Source of the DNA: Myrica gale
Lineage: Eukaryota > Streptophyta > Magnoliopsida > Fagales > Myricaceae
NCBI GenBank assembly: GCA_963930655.1
Contig: OZ005609.1
Span: 13,899,001-13,963,000 of the forward strand
DNA: 64,000 nucleotides
Direction: 5' to 3'
The notes under the pieces are model-generated. The model saw only the letters and a program-made list of their open reading frames with translations. It was not told where the DNA came from and made no database searches. Within the stretch, counting starts at the first letter, position 1, and every line of letters begins with the position of its first letter. Made by a program: the position numbers and the translations under genes. This document shows, piece after piece, positions 34,655 through 45,635 of this stretch.

Positions 34655-34842
34655 CTTTCTTTAAGGAGGCTGCTATTCAGGTCAATTTTTGGCATTCCAA
34701 AGGGAAACGCAAGCTCAATGATCTCAGCAACAAAAATGTTCCTCCAGGTTGGGGGCCAATTGACAGGGGGCTAGAGATAAAAGTTTCAGAACATTTTTCG
34801 CTTCTTCAGGGAAAGGAAAACAAAATCTAGCGATGAGAAAAT

Positions 34843-36095
34843 TGTGAGTCCTAGATTCAGGATTAAGGCAACCCAAGAGGGGGATGAATTTGTTTTCTAA
34901 ACTTTTCGGTTAAAACCCCCAAAGTTTTGTTTGCAAGTAAATACTACTTTAGCACAAGTGTATAATATGCGGAACTGTTAATAAGTGCTAAAGTAAGGAG
35001 TAGAGATAAGAGAAGCAAACACAGTATTTTTAGTGGTTCGGCAAACCCGCCTACCTCCACCACTCAAGCTCCTTCACCGAGCCTTGAGGTTTTCCACTAT
35101 TCTCCAATAGCTTTACACACTAGCTTCCGGGTGCTAGTGAACCATACAAGTGTTTTCCCGAGATCAAAACTCAAACCCACCCAAGTGGTTTTTCTGGCTC
35201 ACAACTCACAACCTCACTAAACTTGAGATATACACTCTCAAAGCTTCTTCTTTAGTGAACAACCTCACTAAAGGAAACACCTCTATTGGATAGGTAGATG
35301 GAAGAACAAAAACTCTCTTGATAGAGTAGATATGAAAATGGAAGGCTATATCTCTTGATTCACACAAAGACAAGGATATGAAAGTGCAATATGTGTGAAT
35401 GCTATGAGAAATATGAAATAAGAAGGTTTAGAATATTTCTCAAGCTATACAAATGATATGTGGTCGTTGGTACTTTATTTTAGACGTTTTGGATATGTAT
35501 TTATAGGCCACATATGAAAACTAGTCGTTTATAGCCGTTGGGAGTCAATTTGACAATTTTACCGTTGTACCGGTCGACCGCTTCATGTACCGGTCGATCG
35601 GTTCATGTAGCCGTTGCCCAACGGTCATAATTTTGAATGCTGTCAATGATCGATTGCTTCATGTAGAGGTCGACCGCTACAAAAAGTTCATCGACCGGTT
35701 CATGTAAAACCATGTTTTTGATCACTTTTAAACACTCAATTTTAATGACTTACTTCTCATAAGTATATGAAGGGTTTGGGAGTATATTTGGAGTGTTTTG
35801 AAACCTTTTAAAAACATTTTAATCTTTCAAAGAAAAGGTAAAACAGTTTATGCACGTTTTGAAAGATATGCAAGTGTGTGATTCAAATCCTTGTCAAATG
35901 TGAAATAAAGAGTTACAAGGATTATACCCTAAGGTCTTGAATCTTCACTTTAAGCTCATTGCATCTTCTTTTTCTTCTTTCTTCAAGGTTTGACTCTTTT
36001 CGTCAAGTTGCCTTTGTCCTTGAAGATGTCCATTTTGTAAACTTTATCCATTTATTGAAAATCATCAAAATCTCGATTGTGCACAAAAGCCAACA
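34843..36095 (-). mobile_element. Solo LTR (copia-type, GTCGAC-palindrome family)
   Basis: On the minus strand the LTR starts TGTTGGCTTTTGTGCAC (36095 downward) and ends GGACTCACA (at 34843). It is flanked by AAAAT at 34838-34842 and 36096-36100, a perfect 5-bp duplication. It contains the GGTTCGGCAAACCCGCC phrase and several GTCGAC-core palindromes at 35568-35700. No internal region is present, so it is a solo LTR. Fossil. Confidence 0.88.
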
Positions 36096-36329
36096 AAAAT
36101 CTATATAAAAAGCAAACTCATTTGTTCTGGGAGATAATACAGATTCTTTCTGCCAAGGAGTCTACATTCTAATTGATTCAGGTACTAAATACAATAAGTG
36201 ATATTTAGCCAGTGGCGGATCCATTCTCCTTCATAATGAAAAAAATTTACTTAGAGTTACAATATCAAATATTAAAAACTAAAAGCATTAAAAATATTAG
36301 AATACATGTATCGTACTATGTACTGCTAC

Positions 36330-36770
36330 TAAGAGTTGACAATTGCATCATACGTTTTTGCATCTTCTGAAAATGTTGCAAAATAGCTTCATTCTCAATA
36401 GTTTTAAAGACTTTTTGCTCAATGTACACTATCATGCAATCATTCATCCAGTTATCTCACATCCTATTACGCAAATCACTCTTGATGATCTTCATCGCAA
36501 ACAATACTCTTTCAACGGTTACAGTCACAACTGGTAAGACCAGTGTCAACTCAATAAGTCGATAAACTAATAGAAATAGAATTTTTTTTAGGTCTCAACC
36601 ATCTATAGTAAGACCTCCAATATCTTGAAGCCCAGAAAAAACATCATTTCTTCTAACATCTCTAATATAGGTATTAAGCTGAGTCCTAAGTATCAAATGA
36701 TCATATACTGTGAAATCTTCTGGATAAAACTCAGTAAGACGACGTAACTTAGCATAATCAATCGCACAAC
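36330..36770 (-). pseudogene. hAT transposase C-terminal fragment (dimerisation region)
   Basis: Two minus-strand stretches match the TTF/MYM-type plant hAT transposase: DYAKLRRLTEFYPEDFTVYD and DVRRNDVFSGLQDIGG, then YRLIELTLVLPVVTVTVERV and LFAMKIIKSDLRNRM. The latter is the hAT C-terminal dimerisation domain. Stops interrupt it and the catalytic core is absent. The same fragment is present in the element at 49158. Confidence 0.85.
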
Positions 36771-37049
36771 CTGAAAATTTTATTGGCAGTTAATTTCCTC
36801 ACAATGAAATTTTACTACCAAACAGAAGACCACTTTAGATAAGGGATTATGAACATAGAAAACACTACCAGATGCTACATGGAAAGTTTTACGGGATGAA
36901 ACATATTGCCACATCAAAAAGAATTTCAAAATGACCAGACTTTAAAGATACTTGTAGTTGTGCTAAAAATAATTTTGAAGCCAAAAGTTTGGTTATGCAT
37001 AAATGAAAGGACTTAAAAAGGCAAAACTGAGCAAAGTGGCCGTACACGT

Positions 37050-37778
37050 CTCCTCAAGAGTATAGGGAGAACTTGATCGAGATAATATTCAGGGGCAGAT
37101 TTCCTTGGGACACTCATTGTATAAGGAGGTTTTTCCATTGATTGCATGACTTTATCAGGAACCCTTTTAACGATAGTCACATCTTTTGAAAGGGAAGAAA
37201 TGAACCAATCAACATCAAAAACGTTGATGAAGTCACTGCATGCCAAATAAGATGAACTCAACAAGGTTATTATCAGGAAGTTCAGCAAACAATCAAAATC
37301 AAAAGCTACTCATAGCGGGTTTCAGAATATTTACCTATCATCCTTCCAGTAGGAATGATGATCAAACTCAGGTACAACCAACGTAGCATTAAGAATCCGT
37401 GCGACAACTACCGCATCTGTTATCTGAGTGCATGACATATTTAGTCATCTCCTTAAGTTAACATGACCAGTTGGGGTAAAAGTAAGAAGTTCATTGGCAG
37501 GACAGAAAGACAGGACCCCATCCAACCTCCCCAGTAAAACTAAGCTAGAATTAATTGGTGGGAACAAACACGTACAGAATTGATTCAAGTGAAGCTGGGA
37601 AATGTACTATCCTATGTTGATGTCATTAATGTTAATAAGGTATCTTCTGCAAGATGTTTTTCAGGTAAAAGCCTGGCAGAACATAAGATTATTTCACTTA
37701 CCCCAGTTCGTTGTTGGTTCAGCCCTCCACTTGTAGCGATAAGCAAATAGCCATTTGACGTTCGCTCCTTAACAACAG
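37050..37778 (-). pseudogene. Captured O-fucosyltransferase gene fragment
   Basis: Three consecutive minus-strand exons with GT-AG borders: 37702-37778 (VVKERTSNGYLLIATSGGLN then QQRTG), 37335-37423 (ITDAVVVARILNATLVVPEF then DHHSYWKDD), and about 37050-37235 (DFINVFDVDWFISSLSKDVT, then PPYTMSVPRKSAPEYYLDQV and LPILLRRR). Joined, they follow the N-terminal catalytic region of plant GDP-fucose O-fucosyltransferase-like proteins, including the GGLNQQR substrate-loop motif. Introns are retained, so capture was at DNA level. It lies wholly inside hAT element 1; start, downstream exons and stop are missing. Confidence 0.88.
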
Positions 37779-38038
37779 CTAGATTTCATAGGAATGTTAA
37801 CAGAGAAATTTTCTTTTAATTTTTTTTAATTAGTAAGTTGGCCTAGGCCTATGGGGGCCCGACCCCATTGGCCCAGGCCTTAACAGAATATGTGGATGGT
37901 TGGCCTGGGCCAATGGGGGTCGGACCCCCATAGGCCCACGCCAACTTACTAATAAAAAAACTAAAACGATTTTTTTTGGGATATAATGGGTGGCAGCCGC
38001 CCAGGGTCGCACCCCATGCATCCGCCACTATATTTAGC

Positions 38039-40003
38039 CATTTCTATATCATTTACTTTAGAACGGATTCAGGTCAAGGGGAAATCCTTCGAAGGTCGAA
38101 GAAGAGAACGGGGTTTGGCAAGTACTATCGATTAACAAAAATGAAATGAAGAAGGGGGAATAGTGTTTCCAAGGAAAAGAGGTGTCACGACGATGAAGAA
38201 GAGATCACAGACAAAAATATAATGATTCTGGGTCGCTGACAAAGGAAGAAAAGTGAAAAGACACTCCTTAAAAATAAAATAATGAAAGGCGGGAGATTAA
38301 AACCCACAAAGGCCACATTGGATCTCTGGAACATTTCCCTTTTTAATCAAATCATATCCTGAGAAATGAGGGGCTACTGATGGGAATAGATTTTTCAAAC
38401 TCAAAAAGCCCACAAAGGCCCCATGAGAAAGGATCCAAGCCCATCCATAGTTCCTCTTGAACTAAGAGCTTGGCGTTGTGAAAAGGCCGACAACATTCTT
38501 AATTAGGGATAACGTAAAGTGTGAAAAGTAAGGCCTAAGGGAGGTGGTTAATCATCTGATTTTCCGACACCATCGATACTAGAAAGAATAAACTCTCTTC
38601 ATTAAATTGGTAAACAGGAACCGCCTTACTACAATTTAATAAGAAAGGTAAAAAGAAAGAGTAGGTCCCATATCACTGATAACAAATCAAAAGGCACGAT
38701 AAAAGCAACGAAACCGACATCAAAGAAGAGGAAAAAGTGGGTCATGGCCTATGAAGTCTCGGCCTAGAAAGGAAAGAAAAAGGATAAATAGAGGAGGAAA
38801 TGAACAAAAAAAGGTACGCACAATTCTCTCACAAACTCTCTCACTGATTACAAGAAACCAAAGAAAAGAAAAGATATTAGACTGACAATGGCATCGGATA
38901 AATTGCCCTACGGGAATGACTATGAGTTCTAGAGTGTTATTTTACTTGCAGTAAGAAGAAAGGAGAGTTTGTAACTTTCAACTCATCCCAAGTACTGGAC
39001 TTTGAGTCTAGCTCCCTCCGAATTTTGGCCCAGTGGATTTATGTGATAGTCCGGTTAAAAATGGCTTCATCAACTTCCAAATAATCTCAATTTTCATCAA
39101 ATTATTTCTATTACAATAAATACAAAAAATTCACTCAAATAATCTCTCATTATTTGTTCACCAACTATAATAAAATTATATTTTCACTACTTTTCTCTCA
39201 AAATCTAATAAAACTCTAATCCAACTTAATTTTTACAATATTTCTAAAATTTTCATAAAATTTTAGTTTGCCAAAGAAGAGAATGAATGATAAATGAGCT
39301 CTATAAAGACTAAGTCCCGACTTTACTTATCTATTTTTACGGGTATAGCTACCACCCTGCATTCTAGAATCCTCTATCCCTTTGAAGCTTTCTACTTCCC
39401 CTCCGTTTTCGCATGTATCAAAGCCCAACTCTCAACCTGTCCATGCAACTGATTGATCCTCCTCAGTGAAGCATATTGGTCTCCAAAACTCTTTCTCCTT
39501 TTGCAACGACTAAACAAGATTGAGCGTCTTACTTCAGTCTGATTCTCCCACCCATGCTCTTCGTTTATAGGCCACTAGAGTTGGACCTCTAGCCACCTTC
39601 AACACCCTATTAGAGCTATGCTTAGACTGTCAGTTGGGCAAGTTTCTCCAGGACCCTTGTGGTTTTCATGAAAGCATGAAGTTGCTATGGAATTAACTAA
39701 TACATTTCACAGCAGCCACAGAACTTCTAATTTGTGTAACGCAATAATCGAAATCATAAGAACTAGGTCGTTCTTCTTTTGAATAGGTTAGGGGTTGAGA
39801 TTCTAGTAACGCCGCAAAGAAAAATACTTGACAAATTCCAAGTCTTTGATGGGCTGTGTTCAGAGGGTACATGAGAAGAAGAGGTAATGCCCATAGGAAT
39901 TTTGCACGCTGATACGTTCTTTATTCGGGTAGAGAACAGAACAACCAAACAGAATGTGCTAGCCGTGGATGGAAATCCTCTACGGTACAAGCTAGCGGAT
40001 GGA
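38039..40003. other. Unassigned DNA, possibly with an LTR-like block
   Basis: 38360-39050 opens with GAGGGGCTACTGATGGGAATAG, a phrase like the polypurine-tract/LTR junction of Tat-type gypsy elements, and has a TATA-like AAGGATAAATAGAGG (38779-38793). No partner LTR was seen. 39060-39280 is AT-rich and MITE-like. 39300-40000 has broken open frames that I do not recognise. Confidence 0.35.
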
Positions 40004-40008
40004 GTACA

Positions 40009-40599
40009 TGTAAGAAATAAAATTTAAACATAGATAAGTGAGACAAGATATTTAAGTGGTTCGGTCATTGACCTATATCCATTATGGGAAAACCCAATTT
40101 AGCGGTTTGGTTTTCTCACTTATGATTCAAAAGGTTACATAGAGGCTTATTTATAAGTCATTAGTTTCAATTGTCCACATTGCTTTAGTAATATGGGACT
40201 ACAATTTCAACACTCCCCCACAACCACGTTTAGTTTGGACTTACAAAAACAGGGAAAATAAAATTGTCGGACTCTGCCGGATGGTCGCCGGGCTATGCCG
40301 GTTGTTGTCAGGCTTTGCCGGACAGTTGCCGGTCTGAAGCCAGGAGGTGCCAGAAGGTAATCGGACTAATGCCGAAAACCTTGCTTTGATACCATGTAAT
40401 AAATAAAAATTTAAACTTTGATAAGTGAGACAAGATAATTTAAGTGGTTCAGTCATTGACCTATATCCACTATGGGAAAATCTAATTGGGCGATTTGGTT
40501 TTCTCACTTACAATTCAAAAGGTTACATAGGGGCTTATTTATAAGCCATTAATTTCAATTGCCCACATTGCTTTAGCATGTGGGACTACATTTTCAACA
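40009..40599 (-). mobile_element. TRIM 2 (terminal-repeat retrotransposon in miniature)
   Basis: Two LTRs, 40009-40212 and 40395-40599, begin TGTAA(G/T)AAATAAAA and end TTTCAACA in plus orientation. On the minus strand TGGTATCAAAGC directly follows the LTR at 40395, an initiator-Met tRNA-type primer site, and a purine tract (GTGGGGGAG) precedes the other LTR. GTACA flanks both sides (40004-40008 and 40600-40604). The 182-bp interior is GCCGG-rich and non-coding. The LTRs differ at roughly 18 places by eye, so it is older than TRIM 1. Non-coding fossil with complete architecture. Confidence 0.92.
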
Positions 40600-40652
40600 G
40601 TACATACGTCTTATATAGGAATTCAGCATGCTTATGTTGTTGAAATGGAAAG

Positions 40653-40710
40653 CTAAAACTTCTTGATAAAGTCGTATATGTGCGCGCTGATCTCCTCTGG
40701 CTTTTCTTGG
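40653..40710 (-). pseudogene. Epoxide hydrolase pseudogene, last-exon fragment
   Basis: The minus strand encodes QEKPEEISAHIYDFIKKF then a stop, matching the C-terminus of the intact gene (QEKAEESSAHTYEFIKQF). Similarity ends abruptly at 40710. The first part of this exon was not found; the preceding exon lies 6.9 kb away at 47594, beyond CACTA C. Confidence 0.9.
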
Positions 40711-41200
40711 GGTATGTTCGTTTTCAGAATATTTGTATAATTTTGAGTGTTTTGTGAATTTTTAGGTGATACTGGAGGTGTATTGATGTTTGTGTAATAG
40801 TTGGTGAGGTGTAAAAAAGTAATGATGTTTTTTTAAGGTTGTTTGTAGATTATGTTGAATGTTGGGATGAGTGAAGAAGATAAAATGTAAAATAATATTA
40901 TTTATAATATTTATTATAAATTCGAATTTATTTTTTATTTTTATTATAATATACATATTTGATAGTATTAAAAAAAGAAGAAAACGACAAAAAGCTTGAC
41001 TAATACGGTTAAAAAATAAATAAAATCAAAAATCAAAAAGAAAAAAGAAAAAAGAAGAAGACGTGACTAGCAACAAAAAGAAAAAGCGGCAAGTAAGGTC
41101 CTAATGCGTTCATTTTTTCAGCCACTTTCACATAGCATAGGAAGGTCCTAATGCGTCCTTCTGCCCCAGAGCCATGCAATGAGCGAATTCAATGTTTCAA
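40711..41200. other. AT-rich segment inside the broken epoxide hydrolase locus
   Basis: Begins GGTATGTTCGTTTTCAGAAT and is strongly AT-rich to about 41000. It replaces the expected exon sequence and may be a MITE, but no second terminus or duplication was recognised. Confidence 0.4.
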
Positions 41201-41215
41201 CACTACCAAAAAAAA

Positions 41216-41252
41216 GGCCTATAGCAACGGTCGCTGACCGTTGCTATAGGCC
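41216..41252. repeat. Perfect hairpin at the CACTA C left terminus
   Basis: GGCCTATAGCAACGGTC, three bases (GCT), then its exact reverse complement. The arms are 17 bp. Confidence 0.97.
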
Positions 41253-43115
41253 AAAGTCGTGGAAATACATCAAGAGTCATCCACCTCTACAAATCATTAG
41301 TAATGTTGAAAAGGGGTAAGAACTAGATCCTCTGTACTTCAAGCCAATAATCTTGTTTTACTTTCTCAACTTGAGCCTAAGAATTTTTCTGAGGCTAAAG
41401 ATGATGAAAGTTGGATCCATGCCATGGAAGATGAACTAAAACAATTTGAGAAAAACCAAGTATGACATCTAGTTCCTAAACCCAAGGATTATCCAGTTAT
41501 TGGTACAAAATGGGTTTTTAGAAACAAAATGGATGAATCCGAGGTAGTAGTAAGGAACAAAGCAAGATTAGTAGCCCAAGGTTACAATCAAGAAGAAGGA
41601 ATAGATTTTGATGAAACTTTTGCTCCTGTTGCTCGTTTAGAATCCATTTGCATGCTACTCGCTTTCGCTTGCTTTAAAGATTTCAAATTATTTCAAATGG
41701 ATGTGAAAAGTGCATTTTTAAATGGATTCCTCACTGAGGAAGTTTATGTTGAGCAACGACCAGGATTTGAGGATGAAAATCTCTCAAATCATGTGTACAA
41801 GCTCACAAAAGCACTTTATGGATTAAAACAAGCACCTCGAGCATGGTATGAAAGACTAAGTTCCTTTCTCATTGAAAATGGTTTCTCAAGAGGTAAAATT
41901 GATACTACCCTCTTCACTCAAGAAAAAGACAATGAATTATTAATAGTTCAAATATATGTGTATGACATTATTTTCGGGTCTACTAATGAATCTCTATGTC
42001 AAGATTTCTCTCAAGTTATGCAGGGTGAATTCGAGATGAGTCTCATGGGAGAATTAAATTCCTTCCTCGGCCTTCAAATAAAACAAAGCAATGAGGGAAT
42101 CTTTATCAATCAAGCAAAATACACTAAAGATCTTCTCAAGCGATTTTGCATGGAAAACTCAAAACCTATGAGTACTCCCATGAGTCCATCCATGAAACTG
42201 GAAAAAGATGATAAAGGTAAAGATGTGGATCAAACTAAATACCGAGGTATGATTCGCTCACTTCTCTATCTTACCGCTAGTAGACCAGACATAATGCTTA
42301 GTGTTTGCATGTGTGCTAGATATCAATCATGTCCAAAGGAATCTCATTTACTAGCTGTCAAACGTAATTTCAGATATCTTGTTGGCACTCAAAATCTTGG
42401 CTTGTTTTATCCTAACAGTGTTGAGTTTAATTTGCAAGGATACTCGGATGCAGATTATGCCGGTTGTAAAATAGATAGAAAGAGTACTAGTGGTGCGTGT
42501 CAATTTCTTGGACCCTCACTAGTCTCTTGGTGTTGTAAGAAACAAAATTCCGTAGCTTTATCAACTACGGAAGCTGAGTATATTGTCATTGGCAATTGTT
42601 GTGCACAAGTATTGTGGATGAAACAACAATTGGAAGATTTTAATCTTCATTATTCTCTCATCCCAATAAAATGTGACAACACTAGTGCTATAAATCTCAC
42701 TAAAAATCCAATTCAGCACTCTAGGACTAAACACATTGAGATAAAACATCATTTTATTAGAGATCATGCTCAAAAAGGGGATATTGTTCCTGAATTGGTA
42801 AATACCGACCTTCAATTGGCGGACATTTTCATAAAACCCCTTAATGAGGATAGATTCTGTTTTATTCGCCAAGAGATAGGAATGAGTTTCCCATTGGAAT
42901 GAATTGATTAGTATATTTGTTGTATCTCTTGAATTCATATTGGTTGATTGCATTGATCATGCTCTGAATGATTGGTTGATGTTTGTTTAAATGATTTTTG
43001 AATCATATCTCATGTTTTCTCTTGTGAATCTCTGTGAAAATTCATGTTTTTCATGCTATGTGTTGACACTTTAAGAAATAAGTGTCAACACATCTGGTTT
43101 TGAGGCCTTAAGGTT

Positions 43116-43391
43116 GTGTTGGATGATCCAACCCTAAACAGAGTATTTAAACCCATGGCCAATGCCCTTAGTATTCACCGAAGAATATTGCATCATATAG
43201 TATGCAATATAATCTTACCTCGGACGGGCAAATTCGAGTACGTGACAGATTTGGAGTTGTTCATTATGTACTGTTTGATCACACGTACCCGAATGAAGTT
43301 AGGCCATTTCATTACATACTGGTTCTCCACCACCTGGACTAACTGGCTGAAGAAATGGGATGTGGATTATGATCCTCCTCCGTTCGATTAG
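43116..43391 (+). CDS. Additional 3' ORF of the Sirevirus-like element
   Basis: A 91-aa open frame between pol and the 3' LTR. It contains RRILHHIVCNIILPRTGKFE and LELFIMYCLITRTRMKLGHF, a pattern also seen in the putative plant transposon protein of CACTA B (RIMHLILCSAINPR). Extra ORFs at this position are known in Sireviruses. Function unknown. Confidence 0.5.
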   Translation: MLDDPTLNRVFKPMANALSIHRRILHHIVCNIILPRTGKFEYVTDLELFIMYCLITRTRMKLGHFITYWFSTTWTNWLKKWDVDYDPPPFD

Positions 43392-44239
43392 ACCTCATTT
43401 CCATTCCTTGCCTTGTCGCTCTCCTTGACCCCCCCTTGGTCTGTTTTTGATGATGCCAAAGGGGGAGAAAAGTTTGATATTTGTACTTCCTTTCTTTTGT
43501 ACTTTTGGATGTTTGTTAAGTTTGTGTTTGGTCTTGTATTGTCTCTTTTGAACAATTTTTGGATCAATGTAATGATAATTCAGGTTTATTATATTTGGTA
43601 TCGTTCGAATTATCTATGCTTGCACATATAATTATCTTTGATGGTGTTTATAAGGTTTTGAAACGCGATTACACTTCATTGTGGATAATTGATACATGAA
43701 TCAGGTAATCTCTTTGAACTCTCCTTAATACGAAGTCTTGTGATCTGTATTGATAAATGAAGTTGGGGGAGTTTGGTGGATTCCTATAGAAGTGTTTTTA
43801 CAGGTTTTGAAAAATTTGGAAACCTTCATTTACAAAGGAAACTCTTGCAAAATTTTCGTAGAATCCTAAAGCCCGTTTTTGCTAAAATCTCATGAAAAAC
43901 TCCAGCCTAATCTCAGGAGGAGCTTTTCATTCTAATATCAACGATTTATTATTAAAAGAGTTTGTCATCATCAAAAAGGGGGAGATTGTTAGCCCAAGGT
44001 TGTTTTATAAACAATCCTCTTTGATTTTGATGATAACAAAGTTTTACAACGAGTTTTTAAACCTTTAGATTATACTTTTGAAAATCCGTTTTAAGAAAAT
44101 GATATCAAGAGTTTTCTAGTTGTACAACGGCCTTAGATATAATCGAACACTCTACATAAGCTTACTTGTTAAACTTTACATTGTAGGTGTTTTGGGATTG
44201 CTTGTTGTTGCCAGGAGAAACACTTTTCAGCCTAAGTGT

Positions 44240-44795
44240 TGAAGGTGTCGACACATATCATCATGATGTCGACACATCAGCCATACACCAGAATGCATGT
44301 TCCAAGCCGAAGTGAAGGTGTCGACACATAGTGAAGAGGTGTCGACACATTGGTCATTCAACAGAAAGCAAGTTCCCAGGCCAAGATGAAGGTGTCGACA
44401 CATAGACCAAGAGGTGTCGACACATAGACCAAGAGGTGTCGACACATTGCACTGTCAACAGAATGAAGATTTCCAGGCAAAGCTGATGGTGTCGACACAT
44501 GGGAGAATGGTGTCGACACATTGCACATACACCCGAATGGATGGTTTCAAGACAAATTTGAAGGGTCAACATATTGAAGGGAAGTGTCGACACATGGGAG
44601 AATGGTGTCGACACATTGCACATACACCCGAATGGATGGTTTCAAGACAAATTTGAAGGGTCAACATATTGAAAGGAAGTGTCGACACATTGGACATAAG
44701 TGTCGACACATTGGTCATACACCAGAAGGTGAGTTTCAAGGCAAATCTTCAAGGTGTCGACACATACATGGAAGGTGTCGACACATGCTTCGATT
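44240..44795 (+). repeat. Array of about 15 TGTCGACA palindromes inside the LTR
   Basis: The 10-bp palindrome GTGTCGACAC (or a close form) followed by AT occurs about 15 times, often in pairs about 25 bp apart. A duplication of ~93 bp (about 44508-44600 and 44601-44690) is part of it. The same GTCGAC core recurs as CGGTCGACCG in the other LTR copies. Confidence 0.9.
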
Positions 44796-45635
44796 TCTCA
44801 GATCCAGGAGTTACGACAGTCACTTAAAAACGTCTCCAAAGGACTCAAATGACCTCCAACGGCTCCAAATCTTTACCAGAAGACCCCTGATGTCCAAGAG
44901 GGTATAAATAGAAGAAATCTTTGACTAGGTTAAGACACCTCCTACAGATCTCTCACGCGAAATACACTTGCCCTAATTTCTTGAGAGACCAAGCTCAAAG
45001 AAGAACAGAGAAGTGCTTCCAATCTAGAAAGCTCGTGATTCATCTTGCAACTCCAGAAGCTTTCTCAGAATATCGTTCTTCTAGCAAAACTCAGGTTCTT
45101 TCATTTGTAGATTTGGCTTAGAGAGTCCTTTAGTTTCTTGAGCTACCCACTTGTACATCCGGCTTAGAGAGCCTTCAATCACTGTACCCTAATCTTGTAA
45201 ACCTTCCCAGTGTTGTGTGAACACTGTATCCTACTTGTGAGAAGTAGAAGAAATCCCTAGGGTTTGGAATTTGGGAAACGAGTTGAAGCGTAAGCTCGGA
45301 AAACGCTTTGTAACGGTTCCTTAGCACCCCGGAAGCTAAGGTGTATTCTTTTGGAGAATAGTGGAGGAAGCCCAAGGAAGTCAATAGTCTTGGGGGTGGA
45401 CGTAGGCAAGAGATTGGCCGAACCACCTAAAAATACTGGTGTCATCTCTTTAACCCTCCTCTTTTACTTCTGCAGATATTACTTGATTGTTCTTGTTTAT
45501 TCATTGTTGTTGTTATCTTTGTTTGCATAGATCTAGTCTCTAGTTTTCCTAGATATAGATCAGAACATTTCTGGCTTTGTTTGAAAAGGTTTCAAAAGTT
45601 TTTGAAAACCCAATTCACCCTTCCTCTTAGGTTGT

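Larger units (their letters stand above)
36210..38030. mobile_element. hAT element 1, gene-capturing
   Basis: Termini CAGTGGCGGATCC and GCATCCGCCACTA are inverted repeats of the hAT type. TATTTAGC flanks it on both sides (36202-36209 and 38031-38038), the 8-bp duplication of hAT. Length is 1821 bp. On the minus strand it carries the C-terminal end of a hAT transposase (36330-36770) and exons of an O-fucosyltransferase gene (37050-37778). The right subterminal region has inverted copies of GGCCTGGGCC/GGGGTCGG words. With only part of a transposase it must be non-autonomous. Confidence 0.95.
41265..45635 (+). mobile_element. Sirevirus-like Ty1/copia element, 5' truncated
   Basis: The open frame 41529-42902 holds copia reverse transcriptase ([33 protein letters not shown]) and RNase H ([38 protein letters not shown]-like end). 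A further ORF (43116-43391) lies between pol and the LTR. Repeated purine tracts (CAAAGGGGGAGAAA at about 43457, AAAAAGGGGGAGAT just before the LTR) fit the multiple polypurine tracts known for Sireviruses. The 3' LTR runs from TGTTAGCCCAAGG (43988) to about 45635. Gag, protease, integrase and the 5' LTR are missing. Broken fossil, few breaks in the part that remains. Confidence 0.9.

Noticed and set aside
39763-39990. 75-aa minus-strand ORF
   Set aside because: No recognisable similarity in any frame; surrounding frames are closed. Left as unassigned DNA.
44240-44795. CRISPR-like or origin-like array of GTGTCGACAC
   Set aside because: It lies inside a copia LTR and varies in spacing; treated as an LTR-internal palindrome array.
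44227-44907. Several Cys/His-rich ORFs that look zinc-finger-like
   Set aside because: They are translations of the repeated GTGTCGACACAT motif in an LTR; the regular Cys and His come from the repeat, not a protein family.
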